A stretch of DNA of 18,753 nucleotides. Origin: Nocardia sp. (GTDB lineage Bacteria; Actinomycetota; Actinomycetes; Mycobacteriales; Mycobacteriaceae). The translations under genes and the position numbers were made by a program. Below, piece after piece: positions 6,429 to 15,837 of the stretch; the first letter of the stretch is position 1; each line of letters starts with the position of its first letter. The DNA is taken from the NCBI GenBank assembly GCA_013361595.1, contig JABFXT010000487.1, positions 1 to 18,753 on the forward strand, written 5' to 3'. A model generated the notes under the pieces. It ran no database searches. It was not told the DNA's origin and was given only the letters and a program-made list of their open reading frames with translations.

Positions 6429-7676
6429 CTACGACACCGTGAGCGTGCTGGTACCGGCCTCCGAACGCCGGACCGTCCAGACGCTGCTGCGGGTCCGCGC
6501 CGAACGGCCGTTACCCCGATCCACCAGCGCCCGGTTCCCGGTGGTGTACACCAGTTGCGCACCGCGCGTATTGGTTTCCGGATTCTGGAACAGCTGCACG
6601 AGACGGTCGGTCTCCTCCACCGTCAGTTGCGCACCGATATCGTCGACCACGAGCACTTTCCCCGCGTCGAGCGCGTCGAGCAGTACCGGTAGCAACCGCA
6701 GCAGCGCCCGGGTCGCCGCGGATTCCTCGGCCAGCGTGAAAACCGGCTCCACACCGGTGTGTACCAGCCGCAGGCCGACACCGCGCCGGGCCACCATCCG
6801 CGTGTAGAGCGCGTCGCGGGCATTGCGCATATTGGTCAGTTCGCGGCCCAGCTGGGTGGCGTTCAAACCGCTGTCCTGTTCCAGTTGCGCGGCGTAGGCC
6901 GCCGATCCCGCTGCCCGATCGGTCTGTTCGCCCAGCACGGCGATATCGGCGTCGAGGTCACGCAGATAGTCGGCGTAGCCGGGGTCGTTCTGCGCGATGA
7001 GCAGATCGGTGATCCCCAGATCCGCGGATTGCAGCAGGGTCAGCAGGCGAGCGGCGTTCTCGGCGGAACGCGACAGATGCGAACCCAGCCGCAGTTCCGT
7101 CGAATCGATATCGCCGGTATCGGCCAGTACCTCGAGCATTGTCTCGAACCATCGGTAGGCCGGAACCAGCGCCTCCGAATACATCTGGCCCGCGAGGCTC
7201 AGCAGCAGGGCGTTCGGTCGCACCAGCGGTACCAGTGCGGTGATCCCGAAACGCGCCGGTTCGAACATCGGCCCGATCCGGACGGCCTCCCCCTCACGTT
7301 CGAAGACGATCCGCTTACGGGACCGGGGATGGCTGTAGAGCCATTCGGCCGCGACATCGGCGGCGTCCAACCGGAAACCGTAGGTGTAGGGAATACCCTC
7401 GGCGACGAACACCGCCTCGAAATCGGTCGGCTGCCCGAACAACGCGAGGTGCGGGGCCCGGACCGGACCGGCGTACGGGTCCCAGCCGGTCACCGAGTGC
7501 AGCACCGCGTCCCGCATATGCCCCAGGGCGTCCACCAGATTCGATTTACCGGCGGCCGGTCCACCGTGCACCACGGTCACCGGTACGGCGACCGGCGCGG
7601 CCGCGCCGCGGGTCAACCGCAATTCCTGTAGATCGGCCAGCGATTTGTGGTTGGACACCCGAAAACTGCGCAACAT
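6429..7676 (-). CDS. AAA family ATPase (COG1106/AAA_21-like)
   Basis: The 415-aa protein starts with MLRSFRVSNHKSL, the usual opening of RecF/SMC-like ATPases of the AAA15/AAA_21 group. The Walker A is GGPAAGKS (38-45). Near the C-terminus KVLVVDDIGAQL (about 340-351) is the Walker B region, with Asp-Asp (345-346) where the group normally has Asp-Glu. The later LVYTTGN aligns with the switch segment that normally ends in Thr-His. Both changes may weaken hydrolysis. Related proteins include RloA and other defence-linked or overcoming-lysogenisation (OLD)-like ATPases, often with a nuclease partner; no partner gene is next to it here. ATG 7676 is chosen because family similarity begins there and AGGA precedes it. 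It ends opposite the 77-aa gene and sits 70 bp downstream of ligA. Confidence 0.85.
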   Translation of the reverse strand: MLRSFRVSNHKSLADLQELRLTRGAAAPVAVPVTVVHGGPAAGKSNLVDALGHMRDAVLHSVTGWDPYAGPVRAPHLALFGQPTDFEAVFVAEGIPYTYGFRLDAADVAAEWLYSHPRSRKRIVFEREGEAVRIGPMFEPARFGITALVPLVRPNALLLSLAGQMYSEALVPAYRWFETMLEVLADTGDIDSTELRLGSHLSRSAENAARLLTLLQSADLGITDLLIAQNDPGYADYLRDLDADIAVLGEQTDRAAGSAAYAAQLEQDSGLNATQLGRELTNMRNARDALYTRMVARRGVGLRLVHTGVEPVFTLAEESAATRALLRLLPVLLDALDAGKVLVVDDIGAQLTVEETDRLVQLFQNPETNTRGAQLVYTTGNRALVDRGNGRSARTRSSVWTVRRSEAGTSTLTVS

Positions 7677-7746
7677 GCCGCCATCCTGCCGTGTCGGGCC
7701 CCGGTCCCGCAGGACCGGACTCCGGTCGTGTCCCGGCTGTGCCCGG

Positions 7747-10155
<2,409 letters not shown>

Positions 10156-11190
10156 TCATCCCGCGACCAGCGACTCCGGGTCCTGAGCGAAAGCCCTCGC
10201 CGTCTCGCCGGCCAGGCGCAGGGCCTCGCGCGCCCAGCCCGACGAGGCACCCGCCAGTCCGCATGCGGGACTCACCGTCACCCGGCGGGCCAGTTCGGCG
10301 CGCGGGAAACCGAGCCGGTCGACCAGGCGCGCACCCGGTTCGGCGATCGCGCGCCAGGTCACCGGGGTGGCCGGCACAGTGGTGGGTACGAGTCCGAGGA
10401 TCAGGTGTTTCCCCCGGTCCAGGGCCTCGCCGAGAGCGTCCAGACCCGCGGTACCGGATACCGTGGCGAGATCGAATCCCAGCGCAACCGCCGAGGTGCG
10501 GCCGAGGAGGCCCAGCGGCGGCGGGCTCGCACAACAGTGCACTGCCGCGGGCACGCGCTGCTGTTCGAGGACCGTTTCCAGGATCGCCAGCGCTTCGGGT
10601 TCCGGGACGGCGGCGATCGTGTTCAGCACGCTCGCCCCGCGCAGCGAACCGGTCAGCACAGCGCTCAGCGACGGTTCGTCCAGTTGCAGTACGACCTCGG
10701 CCTCGAGCCGCGCGCCGACCTCCGCGATATGGGTGGACAGCCCCTCGGCCAGCGATTCCGCCAGATCCCGGACCGCGCCCCGGTCGGTGAGTACCCGGTG
10801 GCCACCGGCCAGTTCCACCTGGGCGGCGAGCGTCAGCGGGCCGGCGGCCTGCACCTTCACCGTCCGCCCGGCACCGCGCAGCCCGGCGTTCTCCCACGCC
10901 TCTTGCAGGGCGTCCAGATCGGTACGCAACAGGTCGTTCGCCCGACGTGAGGCAGCGCCGGGCCGGGCGGCCAGCCGGTATCCACGCGGCGTGGTGTCGA
11001 AGCGCATGTCCACGAGCAGCGCCGAGACCCGCCCGATCGTATCCGCGCCCACCCCACGGGCGGGTAGTTCCACCAGATGCGGCAGTTCGGGGAGTTCGCC
11101 CACGATCACCGCCGCGGCCTCCCGGGGGTCGGTACCGGGCCACGACCCCACCCCCGTCGCCGCGCCGGCCGGAAAACCGGCCGGATTCAT
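10156..11190 (-). CDS. MetE C-terminal-like (cobalamin-independent methionine synthase family) protein, Rv3015c-like
   Basis: The 344-aa protein corresponds to only the C-terminal catalytic barrel of MetE, which has about 750 residues in full-length enzymes. The opening [13 protein letters not shown] is typical of these short forms. Zinc ligands can be matched: His218 and Cys220 in [10 protein letters not shown], and Cys310 in [15 protein letters not shown] (169-175) is the usual conserved block. Full-length MetE moves the methyl group of methyltetrahydrofolate to homocysteine; short homologues may take methyl from another donor, so the substrate is not assigned. ATG 11190 overlaps the mnmA stop (ATGA), indicating translational coupling. 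This order mirrors M. tuberculosis Rv3015c next to ligA. Confidence 0.85.
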   Translation of the reverse strand: MNPAGFPAGAATGVGSWPGTDPREAAAVIVGELPELPHLVELPARGVGADTIGRVSALLVDMRFDTTPRGYRLAARPGAASRRANDLLRTDLDALQEAWENAGLRGAGRTVKVQAAGPLTLAAQVELAGGHRVLTDRGAVRDLAESLAEGLSTHIAEVGARLEAEVVLQLDEPSLSAVLTGSLRGASVLNTIAAVPEPEALAILETVLEQQRVPAAVHCCASPPPLGLLGRTSAVALGFDLATVSGTAGLDALGEALDRGKHLILGLVPTTVPATPVTWRAIAEPGARLVDRLGFPRAELARRVTVSPACGLAGASSGWAREALRLAGETARAFAQDPESLVAG

Positions 11191-12287
11191 CGGGGCGCGC
11201 CCGCCGGCGCGGTGCGCGCGGTCGCGGTGATGGTGCCGCTGCCGAGTACCGCGTCCCCCGCGGATTCGGGGCGATACAGCACCACCGCCTGCCCGCGGGC
11301 GACACCGCTGAGGGGTTCGTGCAGCCGCACCGCCAGCCCCGCACCGACCGCCTCGGCGGTCGCGGGTGCGGTTCCGCCGTGCGCCCGGACCTGCACCACG
11401 CAGTCGATCGGCTCGGCGGGAGCGGTGCCGCTGGTCCAGATCGCCCGCTCGGCCTCGATCGACCACACCTGCAGATCGTCGGCGGAACCGACTCGCACGG
11501 TGCCCGAATCGGGGTCGATATCGGTGACGTAGCGGGGTTTGCCGTCCGGGCCGGGACCCGGCAGACCGAGACCCTTGCGCTGCCCGATGGTGAATCCGTG
11601 CACGCCATCGTGCCGGCCCAGCTGCGCACCCGCGGAGTCCACGATGGCACCGGGCCGGATACCGATCTTCGCGCCGAGGAAGGCACGGGTGTCCCCGGAG
11701 GGAATGAAGCAGATATCGTGGCTGTCCGGTTTGTCGGCGACGGCCAGACCTCGTTCGGCGGCTTCCGCCCGGATCCGGGGCTTGGGGGTGTCGCCCACGG
11801 GGAACATCGCCCGCGACAACTGCTCGGCCGTCAGCACGGCCAGAACATAGGACTGGTCCTTGTCCGCGTCCACCGCCCGGCGCAGCACACCGTCGGTCAG
11901 CCGGGCGTAGTGTCCGGTGGCGACCGCGTCGAAACCGAGCGCCACGGCCCGGTCGGCCAGGGCCGAGAACTTGATCTTCTCATTGCAGCGCAGGCAGGGG
12001 TTGGGTGTCTCGCCCGCGGCATAGGACTCGACGAAATCGTCGATCACGTCCTCTTTGAAGCGGTCCGCGAAGTCCCACACATAGAACGGGATCCCGAGCA
12101 CATCGGCGGCCCGCCGGGCGTCGCCCGCGTCCTCTTTGGAACAGCAGCCACGCGATCCGGTACGCAATGTGCCGGGCGCGGTCGACAGCGCAAGATGCAC
12201 TCCGACCACCTCGTGCCCGGCGTCGACGGCCCGTGCCGCCGCCACCGCGGAATCGACTCCACCACTCATCGCGGCGAGCACTCGCAT
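11187..12287 (-). CDS. mnmA: tRNA-specific 2-thiouridylase MnmA
   Basis: MnmA adenylates and then thiolates U34 of tRNA(Lys), tRNA(Glu) and tRNA(Gln), using sulfur that comes from a cysteine desulfurase. The 366-aa protein has the PP-loop SGGVDS (8-13), the catalytic Cys98 in NPCLRCN, and the partner Cys193 in [22 protein letters not shown] marks the start of the C-terminal domains. All catalytic residues are present. It begins 4 nt after the end of the desulfurase gene, with its GGAGG ribosome binding site inside the end of that gene, and its stop overlaps the MetE-like start. The three genes therefore form one operon. Confidence 0.97.
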   Translation of the reverse strand: MRVLAAMSGGVDSAVAAARAVDAGHEVVGVHLALSTAPGTLRTGSRGCCSKEDAGDARRAADVLGIPFYVWDFADRFKEDVIDDFVESYAAGETPNPCLRCNEKIKFSALADRAVALGFDAVATGHYARLTDGVLRRAVDADKDQSYVLAVLTAEQLSRAMFPVGDTPKPRIRAEAAERGLAVADKPDSHDICFIPSGDTRAFLGAKIGIRPGAIVDSAGAQLGRHDGVHGFTIGQRKGLGLPGPGPDGKPRYVTDIDPDSGTVRVGSADDLQVWSIEAERAIWTSGTAPAEPIDCVVQVRAHGGTAPATAEAVGAGLAVRLHEPLSGVARGQAVVLYRPESAGDAVLGSGTITATARTAPAGAPR

Positions 12288-12290
12288 ACG

Positions 12291-13517
12291 CTACGCACCT
12301 CCTCTCACACCGGCCAGACCCGCGGCCCTGGCTCGTTCCACCACCTGCGGCAGCACATCAAGTACTGCATTGATATCGGACCGCTGCGACGTGTGTCCAA
12401 GGGAAAACCGCAGCGATCCCCGCGCTTCCCGGGCTCCCACGCCCATCGCGATCAGTACATGGCTCGGCGAGGCCACTCCGGCCGTGCACGCCGAACCGGT
12501 CGAACATTCGATCCCCGCGGCGTCGAGCAGCATCAGCAGCGAATCGCCCTCACAGCCCGGAAAGGTGAAATGGGCGTTGCCCGGCAGCCGTCGTTCACCG
12601 TACGGACCGTTGAGGACCGCGTCCGGGACGGCTTGCCGTACCCCCGCGATCAACTCGTCACGTAGTCCGGTCAGCTCCTCCGCACGGACGGGCAGCTCCG
12701 TCACGGTGTACCGCAACGCGGCGGCCAGCCCGGCCACCGCCGCGACGTCGGAGGTACCCGAGCGCAGGTCCCGTTCGTGGCCGCCCCCGTGCAGCAGCGG
12801 TACGCAACCCACCTGCCGCCCCAGCAACAGCACGCCGACTCCGTGGGGGCCGCCCAGTTTGTGACCCGCGAAACTGGCCGCCGCGAGCCCGCTGGCGGCG
12901 AAATCTATGGGTAGTTGCGCCGCGGCCTGGACCGCGTCGCTGTGCATCGGCACGCCCTCCGCCCGGGCGATCTCCGCGAGTTCGCGGATCGGCTGGATGG
13001 CGCCGGTCTCGTTGTTGGCCCACATCACGGTGACCAGCGCGACCTCGTCCGCGTGCTCGGCCAGCGCTTCGCGCAGCGTCTCCGGCGTCACGATTCCGTC
13101 CGCGTCCACCGGCAGCCAGGTGACCCGGGCGCCCTCGTGCCGTTCCAGCCATTCCACGGTGTCGAGGACGGCGTGGTGCTCGGTGGCACCGGCAAGGATC
13201 CGGTCGCATCGCGGGTCCGCGTCCCGGCGGGCCCAGAAGATGCCCTTGACCGCGAGATTATCGCTCTCGGTGCCGCCCGAGGTGAGGATGACCTCGGAGG
13301 GGCGCGCGCCCAGATCCGCGGCGATCGATTCCCGTGATTCCTCCAGCCGGCGGCGGGCAGCCCGGCCCGATCCGTGCAGCGAGGACGCGTTTCCGGCCAG
13401 CGCGAACGCAGCATTCATCGCCTCGATCGCGACGGGCAGCATCGGTGTGGTCGCCGCATGATCGAGGTAGACCGTCGTGGGCACACCGCTCACAGCACCC
13501 GGAAAAGCCGACTTCAT
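12291..13517 (-). CDS. iscS: Cysteine desulfurase (IscS/NifS type)
   Basis: This PLP enzyme removes sulfur from cysteine as a persulfide and passes it on; its neighbour mnmA is the obvious acceptor. The 408-aa protein opens with [11 protein letters not shown]. It has ATEHHAVLD (His113), SDAVQA (Asp194), the PLP lysine in SFAGHKLGG (Lys220) and the persulfide loop SSTGSAC-type sequence [11 protein letters not shown] (Cys344). The symbol follows M. tuberculosis Rv3025c, which lies in the same order with trmU/mnmA; the group may differ from enterobacterial IscS. ATG 13517 is used; TTG 13526 and a GTG at residue 12 just before the conserved N-terminus are alternatives, none with a strong ribosome binding site. 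A TATAGG at 13529-13534 on the minus strand could be its -10, giving a very short leader. Confidence 0.93.
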   Translation of the reverse strand: MKSAFPGAVSGVPTTVYLDHAATTPMLPVAIEAMNAAFALAGNASSLHGSGRAARRRLEESRESIAADLGARPSEVILTSGGTESDNLAVKGIFWARRDADPRCDRILAGATEHHAVLDTVEWLERHEGARVTWLPVDADGIVTPETLREALAEHADEVALVTVMWANNETGAIQPIRELAEIARAEGVPMHSDAVQAAAQLPIDFAASGLAAASFAGHKLGGPHGVGVLLLGRQVGCVPLLHGGGHERDLRSGTSDVAAVAGLAAALRYTVTELPVRAEELTGLRDELIAGVRQAVPDAVLNGPYGERRLPGNAHFTFPGCEGDSLLMLLDAAGIECSTGSACTAGVASPSHVLIAMGVGAREARGSLRFSLGHTSQRSDINAVLDVLPQVVERARAAGLAGVRGGA

Positions 13518-13585
13518 GACCGACAAAGCCTATACCACCGTTGACCTGGGCATCTTTGGGGTCTCCCCCCTCCTTCTACAATTTT

Positions 13586-13639
13586 TCTACAAATTCCACA
13601 CGATTCACAACAGTGCAGGCACCACCGACATTCCTGGAT
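13586..13639 (+). repeat. Diverged direct repeat, copy A
   Basis: This 54-bp segment aligns without gaps to 14377-14430 with 46 identities. Weaker similarity continues to about 13679. It starts with TCTAC, holds ACACGATTC and includes a 20-bp identical core beginning AGGCACCACCGACATTCC. I cannot tell what it was; it lies 70 bp upstream of the desulfurase gene. Confidence 0.7.
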
Positions 13640-13930
13640 TTACCTGCCCGGATGACAGAGATGGCGCCGGTATAACCGTGGCCTCGAGCGCCACAGACTG
13701 TGCCGTCGGGCCAGCTGGGCCCACCCCCGGAGCAGCTCGATTGGAGCCGACTGACCAAGTGGGGTTTCCCATCCCGCTGGTGGAAGGGAAAAGGCGTCTG
13801 TCGCTCCGCACGCCACGCGGAATACCAGGGGTGCACTGCCGGGGCTTATATGACTGGTGCCCACGGGGCGTCCTGGCCCTGTTCTGATGGCACCCTGTAC
13901 GGATGCCACCGTAGGTTTTGCGTAGGTCGG

Positions 13931-14020
13931 ACCATCCCCGCGCGTGCGGGGATGGTCCGGGGTTCATGGTGAGCAGGTCGCCGAGGATCGGGTCGGCCCT
14001 GCGCCCGCGGGGATAGTCCG
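13931..14020 (+). CRISPR. Minimal type I-E-like CRISPR remnant: two repeats, one spacer
   Basis: The first repeat (13931-13959) ends in GCGGGGATGGTCCG and has the CCCCGCGC core known from actinobacterial type I-E repeats. The second (13992-14020) shares CCGCGGGGATAGTCCG with few mismatches, as expected for a degenerate terminal repeat. The 3' ends are exactly 61 bp apart, the usual type I-E period (29-nt repeat, 32-nt spacer at 13960-13991). No further repeat appears 61 bp on either side, and no cas gene is in the window. The first repeat is part of a perfect 14-bp-arm hairpin (13928-13959). A chance hairpin or terminator is the alternative reading. Confidence 0.55.
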
Positions 14021-14216
14021 GGCGCCGACGTCTCGACGGTTCTTGTCAGTCGAATTCCCGTCGGCGAGCAGGCGCTGCGGCCCCTGCACTAGAGCGAGCA
14101 CTCGATGCCACCAGCGGCCACGCGCGATCCGCTGAGCAGCCGTGCCTGAACTTCGGTCGTGCCTTCGATAAGGCGCCGCCGGAGCGCACAGGCTGAGCAA
14201 AGACACAATCCGGCGA

Positions 14217-14312
14217 ATGACCAACGAGTGCACACTCCGCGCGTACCGGTTGCGCGGCAAGATCCGAATCACGGACGAAGACGTCAACACGGACATGAGC
14301 CCGCTCGAGTGA
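14217..14312 (+). CDS. Possible 31-aa peptide or gene fragment
   Basis: ATG 14217 opens a frame ending ...RGKIRITDEDVNTDMSPLE. The charged, ordered C-terminal part looks more protein-like than the surrounding frames and could be the tail of a lost gene. No ribosome binding site is evident before 14217. The stop sits directly before GAGGAGG, which could serve ATG 14329. I do not recognise a family. Confidence 0.25.
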   Translation: MTNECTLRAYRLRGKIRITDEDVNTDMSPLE

Positions 14313-14328
14313 GGAGGTACCCAAACCC

Positions 14329-14574
14329 ATGCGCTCACGCATTCTGCTCGGCGACGTCGGGGACCTGCAGAAACGCTCTACGATTTTTACACGATTCGCA
14401 ACAGCGAAGGCACCACCGACATTCCTGAATCCGCACGGCCCGGTAGGGGCCCGGCACCGGGAATACCGTCCGTCCACGGGCCGGGAGCGACCCCCGTTGG
14501 ATCCGGCCGAGTTCGATGGAGCAGGCGCATCGGCGCTTCCGCACCCGCACCGCTCTTCGGCCGTGACGCCCTGA
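14329..14574 (+). CDS. Possible 81-aa ORF of unknown function
   Basis: GAGGAGG (14311-14317) lies 11 nt before ATG 14329, a good ribosome binding site. The product starts MRSRILLGDVGDLQKRST and then becomes Pro/Arg-rich without motifs. It contains repeat copy B, which argues for a recent or chance frame. Another frame across the same DNA stays open for about 520 bp but has no start codon. Treat as doubtful. Confidence 0.2.
   Translation: MRSRILLGDVGDLQKRSTIFTRFATAKAPPTFLNPHGPVGARHREYRPSTGRERPPLDPAEFDGAGASALPHPHRSSAVTP
14377..14430 (+). repeat. Diverged direct repeat, copy B
   Basis: The segment matches copy A at 13586-13639 at 46 of 54 positions, in the same orientation and 791 bp away. Both extend weakly to a shared ACCGT about 90 bp in (13675 and 14465). 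Together they bracket the CRISPR-like element. Confidence 0.7.
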
Positions 14575-14811
14575 ACAGGTGCTCATATTTCTACGGCCGT
14601 GCCGTTGCGGCAGCAAAGGCAGCGGCGCTGCCGACGCCCTCGGCGACGGTCCGTTCGGCTGAGCCGGATGCGTTGTCGGACAAACTATCAGCGCTCGCCG
14701 AGGAAGCGCTCTGGGCCGGCTCGCCTCGCTATGCCCCAGGGTGGAACCGCCCCGGAAGCGTACTGTCGAGGGAACGAGACCGCCGAGGTCTTGCAAACAA
14801 AGGATGCCCAG
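14431..14811. other. Low-coding stretch after copy B with a startless open frame
   Basis: Between copy B and the 47-aa gene I support no complete gene. The frame that reads ...SAEPDALSDKLSALAEEALWAG around 14650-14720 is open from 14313 to about 14837. It has a moderately raised third-position GC but no start codon in its first two thirds. It could be the remains of a gene. Confidence 0.35.
14799..14804 (+). promoter_or_regulatory. Ribosome binding site deciding a TTG start at 14812
   Basis: AAAGGA lies 7 nt upstream of TTG 14812. The next in-frame ATG (14839) has no site. Confidence 0.55.
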
Positions 14812-14955
14812 TTGTCCGACAAATCTCCGCGTAGCACGATGTCCAAAAAGCAGGGGAAATCGATCAAGGAGAAACGAGCGGAGAAGAAGGCCAAGTCAGC
14901 CGCGACCGAATCCGGTGTCGAGGCCTTGGAGAACAAGGGCAAGAAGCGCACATAG
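14812..14955 (+). CDS. Conserved small basic protein (47 aa, TTG start)
   Basis: The product begins (M)SDKSPRSTMSKKQGKSIK and continues as a Lys/Glu/Ala-rich helix (EKRAEKKAKSAA), ending ENKGKKRT. I recall similar unnamed small proteins, with DK-SP and GKS-KEKRA-KK-K motifs, across actinobacteria, but this is from memory. The high charge suggests a soluble, possibly nucleic acid-bound helix. TTG 14812 is chosen because the conserved part starts there and AAAGGA precedes it. A hairpin with 6-bp arms GGAGCT/AGCTCC (14976-14981, 14998-15003) follows and could be a weak terminator. Confidence 0.65.
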   Translation: MSDKSPRSTMSKKQGKSIKEKRAEKKAKSAATESGVEALENKGKKRT

Positions 14956-15234
14956 ATATACTCCTGTCCGACACCGGAGCTCAGCTCTCACGGGCTCAGC
15001 TCCACTACGGGTAGGTCGATGTCGCGCCGAGCCGACGAACGAATCCTGTACAGGGCCGTCACGGACCGGATCAAGCCAACGGGTACGCGCCGGCGACAAA
15101 GGAGCAGGCAGCGGGACGGGCGTTGTTCGCTCGCCTTCGAGAGGTGTACGCACGAGCGAGAATTCGTGATGCCGAACTCGCCGCGATTGCCGGAGTGGTC
15201 GGTGCCTCGATCCCGATCGCGTCAACGCGGATTC

Positions 15235-15789
15235 TCACGGTCTCGACCAGCGCTCGTGTGCGGACTGCCGGGTGATGTGCGCGGCGCGGCCGATATCGGT
15301 CCAAGAAGCTCCGCCTGCGCGGGCCTGGCGCACAGCTTCGATGCGCCGGTGTTCGGCTTCGGCGATTTCGTCGGTGATCACCGCGATCTGCCGGAGTGCT
15401 TGTAACGGGCTGATATGGGCGAACCAGTCCCGCATGGCGGCATCTCCGAATTCGCCGGAGTCCTCGGCAAATCCGTGACCATCGTTGAAACGGTAGTGGG
15501 CATCGGCGTCATCGGCTGTCCGTGTCCGTGTCCAGACCGGGCCCCGCCAGTGAATGCGCCCACTACCTTCGGCAACACATACCACCTGCCAGCCGGTGAT
15601 CTCGTCTTCGGCGCGATAGTGCTCGCGGTCGACGATGGGCGAACCATCCGGGGCGTGGGTGACCGGTATGCCTTCGCTGCTGTATCCGCCGCCGCCGCCG
15701 TAGCCGTCTGCGAACAGCTGCATTATCCATCCCTCGTGCTGTCCGTCTTCGGTGCTTCTACTCATACCCGCTTCGACTGTTGGCTGCAT
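15235..15789 (-). CDS. Protein of unknown function with C-terminal helix-turn-helix
   Basis: The 184-aa frame has a Gly-rich N-terminal stretch (GYGGGGGYSSEG), a central beta-rich part with Trp residues (ITGWQVVCVAE, IHWRGPVW), and a long helix AEAEHRRIEAVRQARAGG. It ends with SWTDIGRAAHITRQSAHERW, which reads as a typical recognition helix pair (G-x3-x-S-W-x-x-I-G then T-R-Q-S-A). This HTH placement at the extreme C-terminus is known from small actinobacterial proteins; the role may be DNA binding. The start is uncertain: ATG 15723 (162 aa) has GAGGGAT 8 nt upstream, whereas ATG 15789 has no site. It diverges from the dehydrogenase-like gene across a perfect palindrome that it may bind itself (inference). 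Confidence 0.75.
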   Translation of the reverse strand: MQPTVEAGMSRSTEDGQHEGWIMQLFADGYGGGGGYSSEGIPVTHAPDGSPIVDREHYRAEDEITGWQVVCVAEGSGRIHWRGPVWTRTRTADDADAHYRFNDGHGFAEDSGEFGDAAMRDWFAHISPLQALRQIAVITDEIAEAEHRRIEAVRQARAGGASWTDIGRAAHITRQSAHERWSRP

Positions 15790-15807
15790 TTCCCGACAGC
15801 CTACCGA

Positions 15808-15827
15808 CTGTCAGGAAATCCTGACAG
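15808..15827. promoter_or_regulatory. Perfect palindrome in the divergent promoter region, candidate operator
   Basis: CTGTCAGGA-AA-TCCTGACAG has 9-bp perfect arms and a 2-bp centre. It lies 18 bp upstream of ATG 15789 (84 bp upstream of ATG 15723) on one side and 10 bp upstream of GTG 15838 on the other. The form is that of a dimer-binding operator. I do not know its regulator; the adjacent HTH protein is the first candidate. Confidence 0.6.
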
Positions 15828-15837
15828 CAATTCCGGG

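Larger units (their letters stand above)
13640..14376. other. Low-coding region between the two direct repeats
   Basis: Apart from the CRISPR-like element (13931-14020) and a possible 31-aa frame (14217-14312), this 737-bp stretch has no gene I can support. The open frames on both strands are short, lack family motifs and overlap one another. It looks like decayed or recombined accessory DNA. Confidence 0.5.

Noticed and set aside
13477..13887. A plus-strand frame starting near the desulfurase start (ATG 13516 would give 124 aa)
   Set aside because: A weak GGAAAAG site precedes ATG 13516, but the product has no recognisable domain, its start codon overlaps the desulfurase start, and the second half is Pro/Arg-rich. 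Kept only as context for repeat copy A.
13928..13959. Reading the perfect 14-bp-arm hairpin as a simple terminator
   Set aside because: No gene ends just before it on either strand, and the second unit exactly 61 bp away with the same 3' end favours a CRISPR origin. It is not fully excluded.
15050..15275. A plus-strand frame reading LFARLREVYARARIRDAELAAIAG
   Set aside because: It has no start codon, third-position GC of only about 64 percent, and runs into the end of the HTH gene; coding is not supported.
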